From contig NEEC01000013.1 of assembly GCA_002189035.1 (NCBI GenBank), positions 2,914,001 through 2,978,000 on the forward strand: DNA of 64,000 nt, read 5' to 3'. This stretch comes from Utricularia gibba (lineage: Eukaryota; Streptophyta; Magnoliopsida; Lamiales; Lentibulariaceae). A program made the position numbers and the translations under genes. Each line of letters begins with the position of its first letter. The first letter of the stretch is position 1. Positions 28,502 through 41,200 of this stretch are shown here, piece by piece. The notes under the pieces were generated by a model. The model did not search any database and had not been told where the DNA came from. It was given only the letters and a program-made list of their open reading frames with translations.

Positions 28502-29687
28502 CTAAACCGAAGCATTCCCATGCGCTGGAGCTCTTTCGCTGGTGCCTTTGCTGTCCGATTCAGGTTCTTGAAATGGGTTAGGGTGTTTAGCCACTGGGGC
28601 GTAAATTTCCGGGCTGGAAACCTCCCCCTCCGACGCAGTCGTACCCATCGCGCTAGGGACCCAGATTCCTCCGACCACAACGAACTGTGGCGTGGCCTCT
28701 GTCATGGCGGGGGTCGCCGGATTCGGAGAAGAGCCCGGTCTGCGCGCGTGCAATCTATATTTCTGCGGAAATACAAAAGTGCGTCTGAGTTTGTGGAATT
28801 TGGAGGTTTGGTTAGGGGACCAGCGGAAACCCGACACCGAACCTGTAAATGGCTTTTAACTTCGTCGTTTGTGAGACCATCCATTTGCATAAGTTCTCTG
28901 ATTTGTTTAGGCGTGGCGCCTGCGGACAATTCAGAGGTCAACCGAGAAGAAAAAGCTGATGGAAAAGGAATTCTTTCCTACTGTATACATACGCTGCGAT
29001 CCGCCGAGCTTCTCAAGGGCATGTAAGAATCTTTCGTGCAACTCCAGCGACCAACATCTTCTCGCTTTTCTCTGTGATTCCTTGTCTTGCTTCTTCCTTG
29101 CACCGCTTGTCTCCACCGTCGAACTGGAGGAGGGGGGAGCAGATTTCATCGGGGTAGAGTCGGTGAAGGGATGAAATGCACACCCATTTCTCTGAACTTC
29201 AATGACGGCTACTCTTCGAGGTGAACTCTGTTCATAAAAAAAAGATTGCCCAGGTGAAAAAAAAGACAACTTTTTTTTTCTGGGACAAAAAAAGGAGATT
29301 TACCAGCTTAGAATTAGAAACGGGATCTGGGTTTTGACTCCACAGCTGAACAGATCTGAGCCAATCCGATTTTCTACTGTTTCCATCTTCATCCTCTTCA
29401 AAAATCCCCTGTTGAGCACAATCAGAGACTCCCTTCACCGGAATAAACTCCTCCAAATCCGGCTCCTCACTACCTGATTTTTCCGAACCGACTAACCCCT
29501 GCTTCCATGACTCAATAGCTACGAAACCGAGAAAAAAAAAATCAAAACCCAGCTCACCAAAAAAATTTTAAAATTCATTCAAATCCCTACTTTGAGTCAC
29601 AAGTTCCAGACAAAGAGGAAGCTCCCTCTGAAAAACTCGAATCTTGCGACGCTCTTCTTCAAGAGCTTCAATATACTCCTCGTTCAT
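28502..29687 (-). CDS. GARP/MYB-like transcription factor, HHO/NIGT1 (HRS1) family
   Basis: Nuclear repressor family linking nitrate and phosphate signalling. Exons right to left: 29687-29591, 29518-29304, 29227-28993, 28919-28843, 28762-28502; 294 aa. The conserved N-terminal coiled region is [18 protein letters not shown] followed by PLCLELVTQ, then [10 protein letters not shown]. The DNA-binding domain spans four exons: [61 protein letters not shown]. After it comes [13 protein letters not shown], a block typical of HHO proteins. The usual SQVATPKQ reads SQRATPKQ here (codon split across an intron), an Arg in place of Val. The short length is closer to HHO5/HHO6 than HHO2/HHO3, though location suggests the HHO2/HHO3 locus; I do not assign a number. 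Confidence 0.92.
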
Positions 29688-31642
29688 CGTTTCTGATTCA
29701 CCGCCCGTTTGGAAAAATTCGATGAAAATTGTGAAAGAGGAGATCCGTGGGAATAAAGGGATCTTCAAAAAGAATCACAGAGAGAGAGAAAGAGAATAAT
29801 CCTTCAGATTCGAGAGGGAGGAATTTGTACTGTCCGCGGCTGCTGGCGGTGGCTTGCTGGCATATTTATACGTGTAGAAATCTCGACCGACAGATGGTGG
29901 GTGGTGAAGAAAAAGCAGCGGCGGAGATTTATCTTCTGTTTTTGTTCTCTTTTGTGGAAAATGGGGAGCGCTCAATCAACTCATCGCCGTCGCGTCGTCG
30001 CGTATGGATGACGAAGTAATCGCGGGGGCGTGGACTTCCTGTCCGGGGTCGGTTTCCAATTTCCATTATTTACGAGGGCCATTCTCTAAACAATTTTCCA
30101 ACTTATAAATCAATTATTAATAATTAGAATGATAATCTGTGGTGTGAGTAACCTTCCATGACACTACTACCTTCACTTGGTTTCGAAGTAAAATGGATTA
30201 CGAAGCATAAAAAAAATATTTTTATTGAAATTTGTTAAATATTGATTTTTTGAAAATTTTAATATAAAAAATTCATTTAATAACAAAATAATATTATGTT
30301 AATATTGTAGCTCCTAAGTATTATATCACTAATCTGTTACAGTTTAGCAACACATACATACGACAATATTCTCCGGTCACGGCCGTGTTGTACACGCGCT
30401 CACCAACGACCGTACATCTTGTCTTGACGTATCCCCCATAATAATAAATAATGGCGATAAAAATATCCTCACAATTCTAGGAGATTGCAGGGTACGTGGG
30501 CTTTGGACGCGTACCGGGTCCGGGTTGTTCGGTCCAGGATCCATGTTGAACTTTGGGCCCTGGCCCAACTAATAAATTGCATTTCCCATCTTTTTAATAA
30601 GTTTATTTATGTTCAATAAATAGTTAATAGAAACAGAGAAGCTGTAACCCATTCCGTGTTTAAAAGGAATATTAGGAAGGAGAATGGGTGGTTAGAGCAC
30701 GCTAATCACGATTAGTCGTGATATTTTTACAAATTGCGGTTAAAATATATGATTGTTGACCAGAGTCCGAGCGGGTTTCCTAACAGTGCTGGGAAATTGG
30801 GAGGTTGTCTGAGTTTTTTTCACCGGTCAAATGCGCAGCCTTCGAATTTCAATGCTGCTGTTGGTTTCACAGCGGTCAAAAACTGGCAATTTTTTTTACT
30901 ACGTTTTCAAGACTCAAGACAGGTGTGTGCGATCCAGGTACTGATTCCCATTATGCATTTTGGCCTTTTGGGGTTAATTCTAAGATAACCCACGTTCTGT
31001 GAAGGAAATTTTTACTTTCATTGGAAAGTTGGTGGGGGGAGGGAGGAGTTCAAGTGTGCATGGCATGGTATGGCATGGCATTGTGGATTAGTTTTAGTGC
31101 TGGTTGACACAGAGAACTACGTGATAATTCCAAGGGATAATCACTCTTTACAGCGTAACAAGAAGTGGAGTTATGGGTGTTTGAGTTTGAAGTTAAGAAA
31201 GTAGACACAAGTCCAGATATGGCAGTCTCTCCTTCAATACCGCGCCTGGCGAAAAGACACCAGACGCTGTGCTGCATATGTAGAGGAACAGTCTCTGCAG
31301 GTATAGATGAAGATGTATACAATTTTGTGGGTGTGTCTGTGAGCATATGAGTGATGTAATGAATGAGTAATTGATATGACAGGTGGTGAAAAATGTATTG
31401 GGAAATTGAGTGTTTGCTTTAGTACACCATCCTATGCCTTTTTCTCTCCTATTTCTTTGCCTCTCCCCTGTCTCCTCTTCTCCCATCCACTCCAAGTGTT
31501 CATCTCACTTGGTGGTCAAATTCTCAGTATATATCGCAGAGGAGCAAAGGACGCCCTAGGGGAGGGGAGGAGAGGAGCTCACCTATACGGATCACTGACA
31601 AGAAGAATCTAGTTGTTGTTTCTCTTGGTAGCATTGCCATCC
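29688..31642. other. Divergent intergenic region between HHO-like and WIP genes
   Basis: 2.0 kb between two start codons on opposite strands, so it holds both promoters. 30060-30360 is AT-rich. Around 31060-31082 there is a short ATGGC-type tandem repeat (TGGCATGGTATGGCATGGCA). A pyrimidine-rich stretch at 31430-31500 followed by a TATATA sequence near 31528 fits a core promoter and leader for the WIP gene. No gene seen. Confidence 0.5.
31060..31082 (+). repeat. Short imperfect ATGGC tandem repeat
   Basis: Four to five TGGCA units with one TGGTA variant, in the presumed WIP promoter. No known role. Confidence 0.6.
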
Positions 31643-32527
31643 ATGTGCTCAAGTGAGGGATTTTTCAACTTGGAGTTGGAGGAAGACGATGATTTCTCAA
31701 CTGATCTGAGTTTGGGTCCGCCGGGTGGTCGGGATCATCGGATTCGCAACGATTTCTGCACCCGGGTTCCGGTTTTAAATGGTGACGGTGGCGAAAATGC
31801 AGTCACCGTGGCTCTCCATATCGGACTTCCGAATGGGGGTGGTGGCGGCGGTTCTTGCTCCGAAGGAGGAGGTAACCTCAGTGAAATGGGGGAGGGTCGG
31901 TACTGGATTCCGACGGCGGAGCAGATACTCGTCGGACCGACGCAGTTTTCTTGCCCTGTCTGTAGTAAAACTTTCAACAGATACAACAACATGCAGGTTT
32001 TCTTTTTTCTCCTACTGTTCTTGGTCAGCCGCAAGGCTATGCTGCTCTCTTTTTGAGCTTACACTCTCCTCCCTTGGGTTGCAATTCCTGCAGATGCATA
32101 TGTGGGGCCATGGATCAGAGTACAGGAAAGGTCCAGAGTCACTCAAGGGGACAAAGCAAGGATCAGCAATTCTCAAGCTACCATGTTACTGCTGTGCAGA
32201 GGGTTGTAAGAACCATATCGATCATCCAAGATCGAAGCCATTGAAGGACTTCAGAACCCTGCAAACGCACTACAGGCGAAAGCATGGATCGAAGCCCTTC
32301 AGCTGCCGGAAGTGTGGGAAGGCATTCGCCGTCCGGGGGACTGGCGGACGCATGAGAAGAATTGTGGGAAGCTGTGGTTCTGCATCTGTGGCTCAGATTT
32401 CAAGCACAAGCGGTCTCTTAAGGATCATGTGAGGGCATTTGGCGAAGGGCATGCTTCACACTATGATAACCTGTATTTTCATGATCATTTTGTTGAGGCT
32501 GATGAGATGGAACAAGAACAAGAATGA
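31643..32527 (+). pseudogene. WIP-domain C2H2 zinc-finger gene (TT1/WIP family) with a one-base frameshift
   Basis: Plant transcription regulator family with four zinc fingers and N-terminal WIP motif. Exons 31643-31996 and 32094-32527 join at the family intron site ([14 protein letters not shown]). Visible: acidic start with [41 protein letters not shown], finger 1 [40 protein letters not shown], and [20 protein letters not shown]. After KAFAVRG the frame breaks: a run of five G (32335-32339) would need six to continue as [15 protein letters not shown] and [17 protein letters not shown], which is intact in the next frame to the stop at 32527. As read, the last two fingers are lost and the protein ends in about 90 foreign codons. 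Everything else is well preserved, so a base-call or assembly error in the G-run is as likely as a true mutation. I mark it broken, not dead. Confidence 0.85.
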
Positions 32528-35293
32528 AAAAAATGGCATCATGTGAACTTGCAATGCAACATCAGTCCCTTTTTGTTTGCTTCTGATATTTCTTTTCTTG
32601 GCTGATGGATGACCATTCAGTCTTGTGCTTGTTTGTGCTACAAGAGAAGGACAGTAGAGAGACAATTGAGACAGTGAACATTGAAGTTCTGTGCAGTAAT
32701 TAATATTTGAAAGTGCTAGTTCAATACTTTATCTGATTCAAGTCTCCTTTTCAAATACAAAACAAGTATGACACATGCTGAACTCATGATCCTTAAAAAG
32801 TCTCCTTTTTAGCAGTCTCAAAATTTATCTGCGCAAAACCTAAAATCCACTCAACATTCCAAAAACATCTAAAACACACACTCCCAACTTTTAAGCTGGG
32901 AAGGGCTTGCTTCTGCAGTTGACGGTAGTCAAACTTCGCCAGAGACACTGAGTCCACTAGACCAGTCATCTTGAAAAAAACTGGGATCTACCATGGATGG
33001 GAAATAAGATAGAGGATAGAGGTAAAATGGAGGAGAGTAGGGGGAGACAGCATTGGTCGAGTGAAATGAGAGCCAGTGAGAAATTAATGGCAGGGGGTGC
33101 AGGTATGTCTGCAGTGTGGTGGGCTTCAATATGCCATGGATTTCTTCTCTCCCTGCCTCTGCCTCACAAAGCTGAGAGCACACAGTGCAAGGTGCATGGT
33201 GGCAGATAAGCCCAAGAGATGAGTCGAGAGCAACTTTTTCTCTAGTCTCAAAGACTTGAACTACTAAAACCTCTGATGATGGTTTTCGTCAGCCAGTAAA
33301 CAAATTGGACCACTGCAACTTTCTGTTTTTGGGGTTTCACCCAAAGGATTAACTTCGACCTTTTGCAGACCAACAACAAACAGATATGCACAAGATGTTT
33401 CAGAACCACTGTGCCTTCCATCTTCGTTCTTCTCCCCAGCTGTATCTACATACACGCACAGTGCCACCATCCCATCAGAGCTCTATTTTGTGGTTCACAA
33501 AAATCTCTCTGATCACAGTTCAAAATGGATGAAGAAACACTTGGAAACCCTCTTTCTGGAGTTCATTGCGATAAAAACCACATCTTTCCCATGGCAAATA
33601 TAAGAAGGCCGCAAATGCAATACACTGAATGCCAGAAAATATTAATCACTTCAAAATGTAATGCTAACCTAAAAAGTTTATTGGAAGTCTCAGCAGTTTT
33701 CCCAGTAAACGTCAGTCTGCAGAGAGAGCAAGGCAATTAAGACTACTGGGATCTCTCTGACTTGGAAGCCTACCCAAGTCACTAATGCGATTGATTCAAT
33801 ATCCAACAAATCACATCTCCAAATGACACTCTCATTCGCCGTCGAACAAATCAGAATCCTTGAATTTCCTTCGCCGCTGGAAATGGGGTGGATTTACACA
33901 TTTCTTAATGAATGCTTTAGGACACATTCTCGATATGTGTTCTTGGTCACCGAAACAGGATCAGAACAACGGTTGCCGGCGGCGATTCCGTTCTCTTCCG
34001 GCGAGAATAAAAGAAAAGCCCGAACTCTGATAAGGTAATTAAGAAAAGTTGGTGGTGGGCTCTTATTGGGGCTATTCAAGTTACGGGCTTTTAATTGTTG
34101 AAGAGCCCAACAAGATGCCCAGAAATGGAAGTGCCGACATTTCTCCGTGCCACCGGAAAATATGATATTCCAGCGACGATCAGGCGGAGGAAGAGGACAC
34201 AGACCCTATGCACAAAGCGAAATATGATGCTCCTTCAGAGAAGATCTCAAGCACAGAACTTGGAACTCGCTGTATGTATTTCATGATCACTCGTGAAATT
34301 TCATGAGTGGTGGTAGTACCCACAAAGCCTTTATAAGTTGCTTGTTTGTATGGGGTTTTTTCCTGAGTTTTTGATTTTACCTACAGGGGAATGGGGATGG
34401 AACCTTTTACATGCAGGATGTTCCATTCTTCCTGCCCACATTCTCTGTGCACTGCGTAGCAACACTTCTTCCTATTGAAGTAAGTGCTCTAAAATGGCTC
34501 ATTTTGAAGCCTCAACCCTTCCCTCTCAATTTTCTTCTCGCATTCTAAGGAAATTCTTACCAGCCCTGAAGCCATCTCCTTCACTAAAACGCATTTTGGA
34601 GTTGGTAGCTCAATCAGAAAAGATGCCGTCTGCTCTGTCCGAAACCCTCTTGGATGGTGAAATGAACATGGCCACCCCGCATGTACCCTAAAAGGGTTCC
34701 TACAAGTTTGGTCTTCCGGTGGCCCGAAGAGAAATCGGAGACGTCTTGGTTTCGAATCCTTCCAATGGAAAGAGCAGATTGCACCTTTCTGCTTGGCTTC
34801 TGCATTCTCAACATCTCGGTTTTTTCTTCATCCACAAGGACTGCAGAGGGTGGGGCTTGGATCCCTGAGGAGTTTGTCGTTGGTGGATGCTGTAAGAAGA
34901 AAGAAGCGCAGGTGCTTTGGAAACCGTTTTACCAACTTTCGGCTGCCTCATTCACTTTTTAACCCGACTTCCAACCTCTCATCCTCCCTTTTCTGTGGAA
35001 TCTGCGTCACCATTCCATTTACTGCCCATCTTTTTTTTTCGAGGAGTGTTCCAGTAAAATGAACTTCTATGGAACCATGGGCAAGTCTACTGCAAAACAA
35101 CCATGGGTACACTAAGAATTATATCTATAAAATCGTTACAAAAACCCAGTGAAAGCAAGTTCAGTTCTGGTCTGATCATCAGTGTCCAAAAAAAATGGTG
35201 GAGAAAGCATTAGACAATCATCTGGGTTCATTCTCCACAAGCCACCTGCAGCAGATGATTCATTCCAGTCTTGTGCAAAGATCATTGCAATCC
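32528..35293. other. 2.8 kb with no recognised gene
   Basis: Lies between the WIP stop codon and the last exon of importin-9, so it contains two 3' flanks. Several short open frames exist on both strands (for example plus 34494-34691 and 34681-34962; minus 32929-33183, which ends SFFQDDWSSGLSVSGEV), none with a family motif I recognise. GC content is moderate over 34100-35060, which leaves room for a noncoding transcript or an unrecognised lineage-specific gene. Confidence 0.4.
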
Positions 35294-38200
35294 CTATTGT
35301 CTTAACATCAATCCGATTGCTCTTCGCTGGGGTTTAGTTAGGGTCTGACAAAGTAAAATTTTGCATGCAAACTCAGATGAACGAGGCAGAAATATGGTGA
35401 AGATTCGGACTTGGAATTTTTGTTGTTGAGGTTTCACTAACCTGTGAAAGATGATCAAGGCAACCTTCGTCGCTCCCAGAGAGTGCCCTCAATGCATCCA
35501 TAAGGAAGCTCACCAAATTCATCTGTTGAAAAGATTCACAGTTCATGAGTCTGAAGGGACTTGGTAGAAGCCACAGTTATAACAAAAAACCTCGTTCAAA
35601 GGATCTGTTGTGCAAAGAAGTTCATCTTCGTAGTCGGATTCCCCATCCTGGGGAAGCAGCGTAGAATTCCCATCAGAAGATGAAAGTGTAAGAGATGGTG
35701 AGTAAAAGGGTTCGGCAAAGGCGCCAACTCTAACCTTATCAAAGGTCTTTGCCATAGCCTCAAGATATTCGTAAGTAGGCCTACTGTGTGATGTAGCTCC
35801 GGCCGTGTTCAGAAATCCTTCTTCTTCCCCAGCATCTTCACCCACGACTTCTTCCCAGCCACTACTCTGGATGACGGACCACAGGAGACTTTCTGATCTA
35901 GATTCATTAAACAGAAACATGAAGGGTAGAAGATCCCTACCTCATCATCTCCATCTGCTTGCTCTTGTATTTCTAACAAAGCATCTGCCAATAAAGCTAG
36001 AATCTGTCTCACGGGAAAGATGACAACGTAAGACGAAAAAGTTCCAAATGTTCTATGCATTGACTAAAGTAAAAAGTACCTTGGCAGGAAGTTGAATCAC
36101 CGTCCATTGATCTGGTGCTATTTTAGCTCTTGACCGAGTTGTGATCCCAGTCTGGGACTGCAGTAGAAAACAAATGAGGTTCCGCATAAGGGTGATGCAT
36201 TGAGAATGGTGCACGAAGACCACCTTAACAAGATGACCTTGAACGTTGATTTTGCTCAATTCAGCATGCTTCGTCAGGAGCAACAAGGCCAATGCAGAGG
36301 TTGTAACTTTGATTTCATATGCACCGTGTACTTCACCTGAAATTTTCGGGCATTAAAAAGGATGTTGGGAAGATGATATCAGTATGGATGAATTGAAAAT
36401 TAAAATAAATAGACATGGGAATCACACGGCTGCTTGCCTTGGTGTTGGGTCCATTCGGTCATCAGATAGGCAAAGGAATTTTGATGACCTTCGGCAGGGA
36501 TCGTGACCAGCAAGTCAATGAAGCGTTCGACATGAGGTACACTCATGTGGACCTGCATTTGAAAATGATTATCCAACGGTCATAAAATAGACAAAAGAGA
36601 CAGATATACACAGCCACTGAATGCATCTATGATAATATCTTTCTGTGTTTGGTTGAAGGAAACCTATGGACCTGAAGCAAATATGATTTACGTAACTGCA
36701 ACCCATGAAACCATGTGTTGGGAACAAAATGAGAAGGTAGTGTACTGTAATCTTCATGAAAATGAACACAGCAGAAAAGCTAACCAATCTGGAAAAAATC
36801 AAAAGCAGTGAACTTTTCAGGCTAATGATTTGAGCTGACTGCATCCGCCTGATAAGCGCGACTACAAGGTCTTTTGCATGCTGAGCCATTTGCGAGGGTA
36901 GATGCAAAATAAGTTGCAAAATATAGCTTCCAACAAAAAGAGATCCCGAACTCTCCAAGTCAGGATCTAAAAGCCTGTGAACCAAAAAGGATCATAGGAT
37001 CTGGGTTATGAAATACAACTTTCAAAAGCATATTTCTACACAGAGCTACTCAGTAAAATTATATGGTATTTAATGGCTGAGAAATGCACTGAATAAGTCA
37101 CCTAGAGACCACATCAAGTAAACTTCGCATTACTGATCCAGGATCACCTCCCCAAGCCAGTATATCTTGTTTTCCACCAGAGACGAAAGCAGCTAAGCAC
37201 TGGGTTGCATTCTGATAAATGTAACAATACGCTTCAGCCTTGGAACATTGGGTAGAAATTTCCACGGAGAAAAATGAAATGAAGCATAAAAACATGTAGA
37301 TAAACCTGCATTTCACTGTGGTCAGTACTCTGAAGGAGTATCCTAACAACAGAATCGAAGGAAACTTGGCATACTGATTTCACCACATCAATGGGCGAAT
37401 TCTATAAAAAAATGCAAAAAATGACGTTTTAGTTATTCCACTCAAATCAAACAGGCATCCTCCAATGTGAAATCTGATATAAAAACATAGTTACCTTCAC
37501 CAACACAGTGAGAAGATCTAAAGAACCTGAAACCAAGCCTTCAGGTTGGCGATGTGGCTGAAAAAGCAACACTCGCCTCAGAAACAATCAAAAGCTAAAA
37601 ACGGTTGGATATACTTTTATAATGTAAGTATGGGTAAAAAGCTCTGTACATCGCTAAGTATAGGTCCAATATACTGCAAAACTCGAGAGACGACAAGATG
37701 AGTGCATCCAGGAGCATTCTTTATCACCTGAAAAGATTGGAAAAGGCTAAAGGCAACATTAACATTATTAGTGGACATACTCGACAGTCCAAGAGGTGAA
37801 AAATTGGGGGGGTGAGTTTCACCTCCAAAACTTCTAGGGCATCAATACTGATGAAGGGATCAGAAACATGAGAAGCCCAGAAACTAAGGATGATGGGAGA
37901 AATAATGGGCTCAATCGAAACCATAACTTCATGTCCTACATGAATCCACAGATGAATGATAGCACCACCAAAAACTATATCTAGACAAATGCAGTTCACA
38001 CTTACCAGCGTTAACAGCTGCTTGTAGAGTTTCAAGCACTAGGTGTATGGTCTCTTCAGAGGCCTGAAAAAGATAGAGAAATGATGAAACAAGATACCAA
38101 GTGAAGTGACTGAGCCTCCATTTTATAAAATTTCTCACATTTTGAAGAAGGTCTATCAATGATGAGAACAAACCCAATGCATATTGCTGACTGATAACAC

Positions 38201-41200
38201 TGGCTGTATCTGGAAGAAGTTGGCAAAGAGCTCTACAAGCACCAACCTTCACCGGTGGTTGACTATAAAATAAAATCAGCAATTTGTATGAACCGTCTGG
38301 TAAGGATCAAAGGAGGCCTGGTTCTTACACATTCATGCCAACTGTCATAATAGCAGCATATAGGAAGTGCTCTGTTAATTGCTTGTTGATCTGTGCAAGT
38401 GTTGGAGTAAAGCAAGTCATGGAAAAAAGGAGCAGAACAAAAAGATATTTCTAGAAAAGATGATTGAGGCTGCTCAGAATTACCATACATGACAGCTTTT
38501 CGACTGATGAAAATAAACGAGCATGGAGAAATGGATACTCTTCCATGGCTGAATAGCACAAAAAATTACAAAGCAACACTACTGCATAAAGCATTCCGTG
38601 AAATCTTTGGCACAAAAAGGCTCACATGTTGCAACATCAGTGGTTAAAACTTGCTCTAGTATATTTCCAATGGAAGGTCCATTAGCCTAAAATATGTAAG
38701 CAGAGACAACATCATTATTTCATCGAAGTCAATACAAGATGGCAAAAAAAAAAAAAAAAAGCTTTTTCAAAGAACACTCGGGTCTAACCTCTGATTGGAG
38801 CAAATGATCTGATACAGAAGACAAAGCAAATAGCGTAGCCTCTCGTAACTAGCAGCATAATAAGAGGAATGATTATGCATTACTAAATAAAACAAATTAA
38901 CCCAACTTTAAAGCAGAATACTCATGTTAATAAGCTCATATCCACAGTGCAAGCACCCCTACTAGCATTACATGCAGGTATCTCTGTCTACTTACTCTCC
39001 ACCAGCTCTCAGAGCCAGCATCTTTCAGTTGTTGAGACTCAATTATCCTTCTTTTTATGGAGTCAACAATTGCATCTATTCCTTCATTCCCAAAAGAAGT
39101 AGCTATTTCTTCCAGTAGAAGAGTTCCTACAGTAAAAATGGAAAGAGGGAGAGGAAGATTTCCAGGTCCTCTCTGTTAACTCAAGTCCCATAGAATAATT
39201 CAAAACACCTAAAACGCTCACCTGACACACGACAGCTATAAGTGTTGTCATCCTCATCAGCAACATACTGATTAGCATCCATAGACCAGGTGTGGGCCTA
39301 CAGGAAAGTCATGGTAAAGATATAGTTACTGAATTGATCGGTAGGTAATATATTAATACTCATACACTTACTAATTTATTATATTCTGCAAAATATCAAT
39401 ATAATTGATTCTTTTGTATAGACAGAAATATGTATAAAAGAAGAAAAGTTCTGCCGCAAGCTATTAAATATTTGTAAACAAAAATATAAACTTACAAGTA
39501 TAAACCTTAGTACGTAAAAACTCAAAATACAATAATATATAGTGCTTTTGAATACTGATTCTATTTGATATGGAAAAACAAATCATGGACACATGCATGT
39601 GTATCAAACACAGTAGCTGAATGGGCTATGCAGGCAATATGCAAAACACAGGTTGACCAAGATTACCTGCTGTTCAGTTATTTGAAGGAAACCAATGGTA
39701 TAGTACACCAACTCTTTCATCTTGTTGGCTAAAACCTACAGGAGAAACCAAACGTTAGCATGCAAACTGCTAAAAGGGAGAAAAAAAAAAAACTTAGATG
39801 CCAGGCTCACATTAACAAAGTTTGCGCTTCCAACAACAGTCAACAAGAACTCGAATAGCTGGAGAATTACAAGGGTAAGACATGTCAATATATATTAATG
39901 TTAATGCTTGTTAGAAAATCATTACTGCATCTCTGCGGTGGCATAGCAAAGAACCTGAATAACGAAAGATTCTAAACTTCTCTCAGCACCATCAGAATCG
40001 TATCTTCCATCATAGGAGTCCTCAGCCCCCTGAACAGAGGCACGCTCGTACACTTGCAATGATGATACAAATGTATTCCACAATGGTCCCATGATTACTG
40101 AAATAAGAAAACATTAAACAAAACTGTATGTGGTACAGCATGATATGAATTGATGAAAGAGCACGATCTGATCAGGAAGTAGACCTGAAAATTGAGTAAT
40201 CAAGAGGTCTGGAAAATTTTGCACGAACTGATTCAAACACTTCAAAACCTGGTAAGATGATTATCGCCTTTAAAAAAATTGGCTCATTGAAATATTATAC
40301 ATAAAATAAAACACATCTACCTCCGTTCTAATGCTCCAGTCATCGGGATCCTCAGAGGGCACTGGGTTTTTGAGGATTGACGAAAACTGCTCAATGCATG
40401 GCTGAAGCATTGGTAACATCAAGGCCCTAGTTTCTGTCTAATATAAAGACCAGGCATGAGACTTGTGAGGAATAGGGACCAATCGTACCAGCTCTTAATT
40501 AGAAAACTGGAGCTAGATACCTTGTACAGACCACTCATCACTCCAAGCATCGACATGCAGTTATAAATCACTGAAAAGGCTTTACATCTGAGGCATTTCT
40601 CATAAATCTACAACAAGGAATTAATAAAAGATGAGTAAGAATTTCAAAAACCCGGATAAAAGTAACAAATAGAAATGAGCCACCATCTAAAGAGCTAAAT
40701 TACGAAAGGCATATGGTATAACAAAAGCCCCTCACCACAAACAAAAACTTATAAATGTGTCAAATGATTCTTGAGTTGATGTAGTTGGAAAACATATGTA
40801 AGGTTAACCTGAGGTGAAGATATGATTGTGTGCAAGGATGGGAACAAAGCTGGGAAAAGTTTTGGTGCCATAACGTCATCCATATCCGAAGATATAAGGG
40901 CCAAGCATTTCAAAGCCCCATTCACTACAATTGCAGAAGCGCAGACTAAGTTCTTTCTGAAGAACTGGTATCTTCATAAAACAGCATTCATCATACTTAC
41001 CACCATTCTGTTTAGTCTGGTCAGTGACTAAACTGATTAGGAAGGGCAACAACTCAGGCCACTCATCAGGCCAATCATATGCTGCGATTGTTGATATTGC
41101 TACACTCACTGCTGTACTGATCTTCTTGTAAGAATCATCTAATGATGCAAGAAGGATTTCTCGTATGCACGACTGATAGGAGAAAGTAAATGCAATCATC

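Noticed and set aside
34741-34765. tRNA-like T-arm sequence (GGTTTCGAATCC)
   Set aside because: One extra T compared with the consensus and no matching D-arm, anticodon arm or acceptor stem nearby. I found no convincing tRNA in the window.
34494-34962. Plus-strand frames of 65-93 codons
   Set aside because: No splice-linked partner exon or family motif found; kept only as part of the unexplained stretch.
38745-38762. Poly(A) run as a possible retroposon end
   Set aside because: Sits in an importin-9 intron with no flanking duplication or element body; a simple homopolymer explains it.
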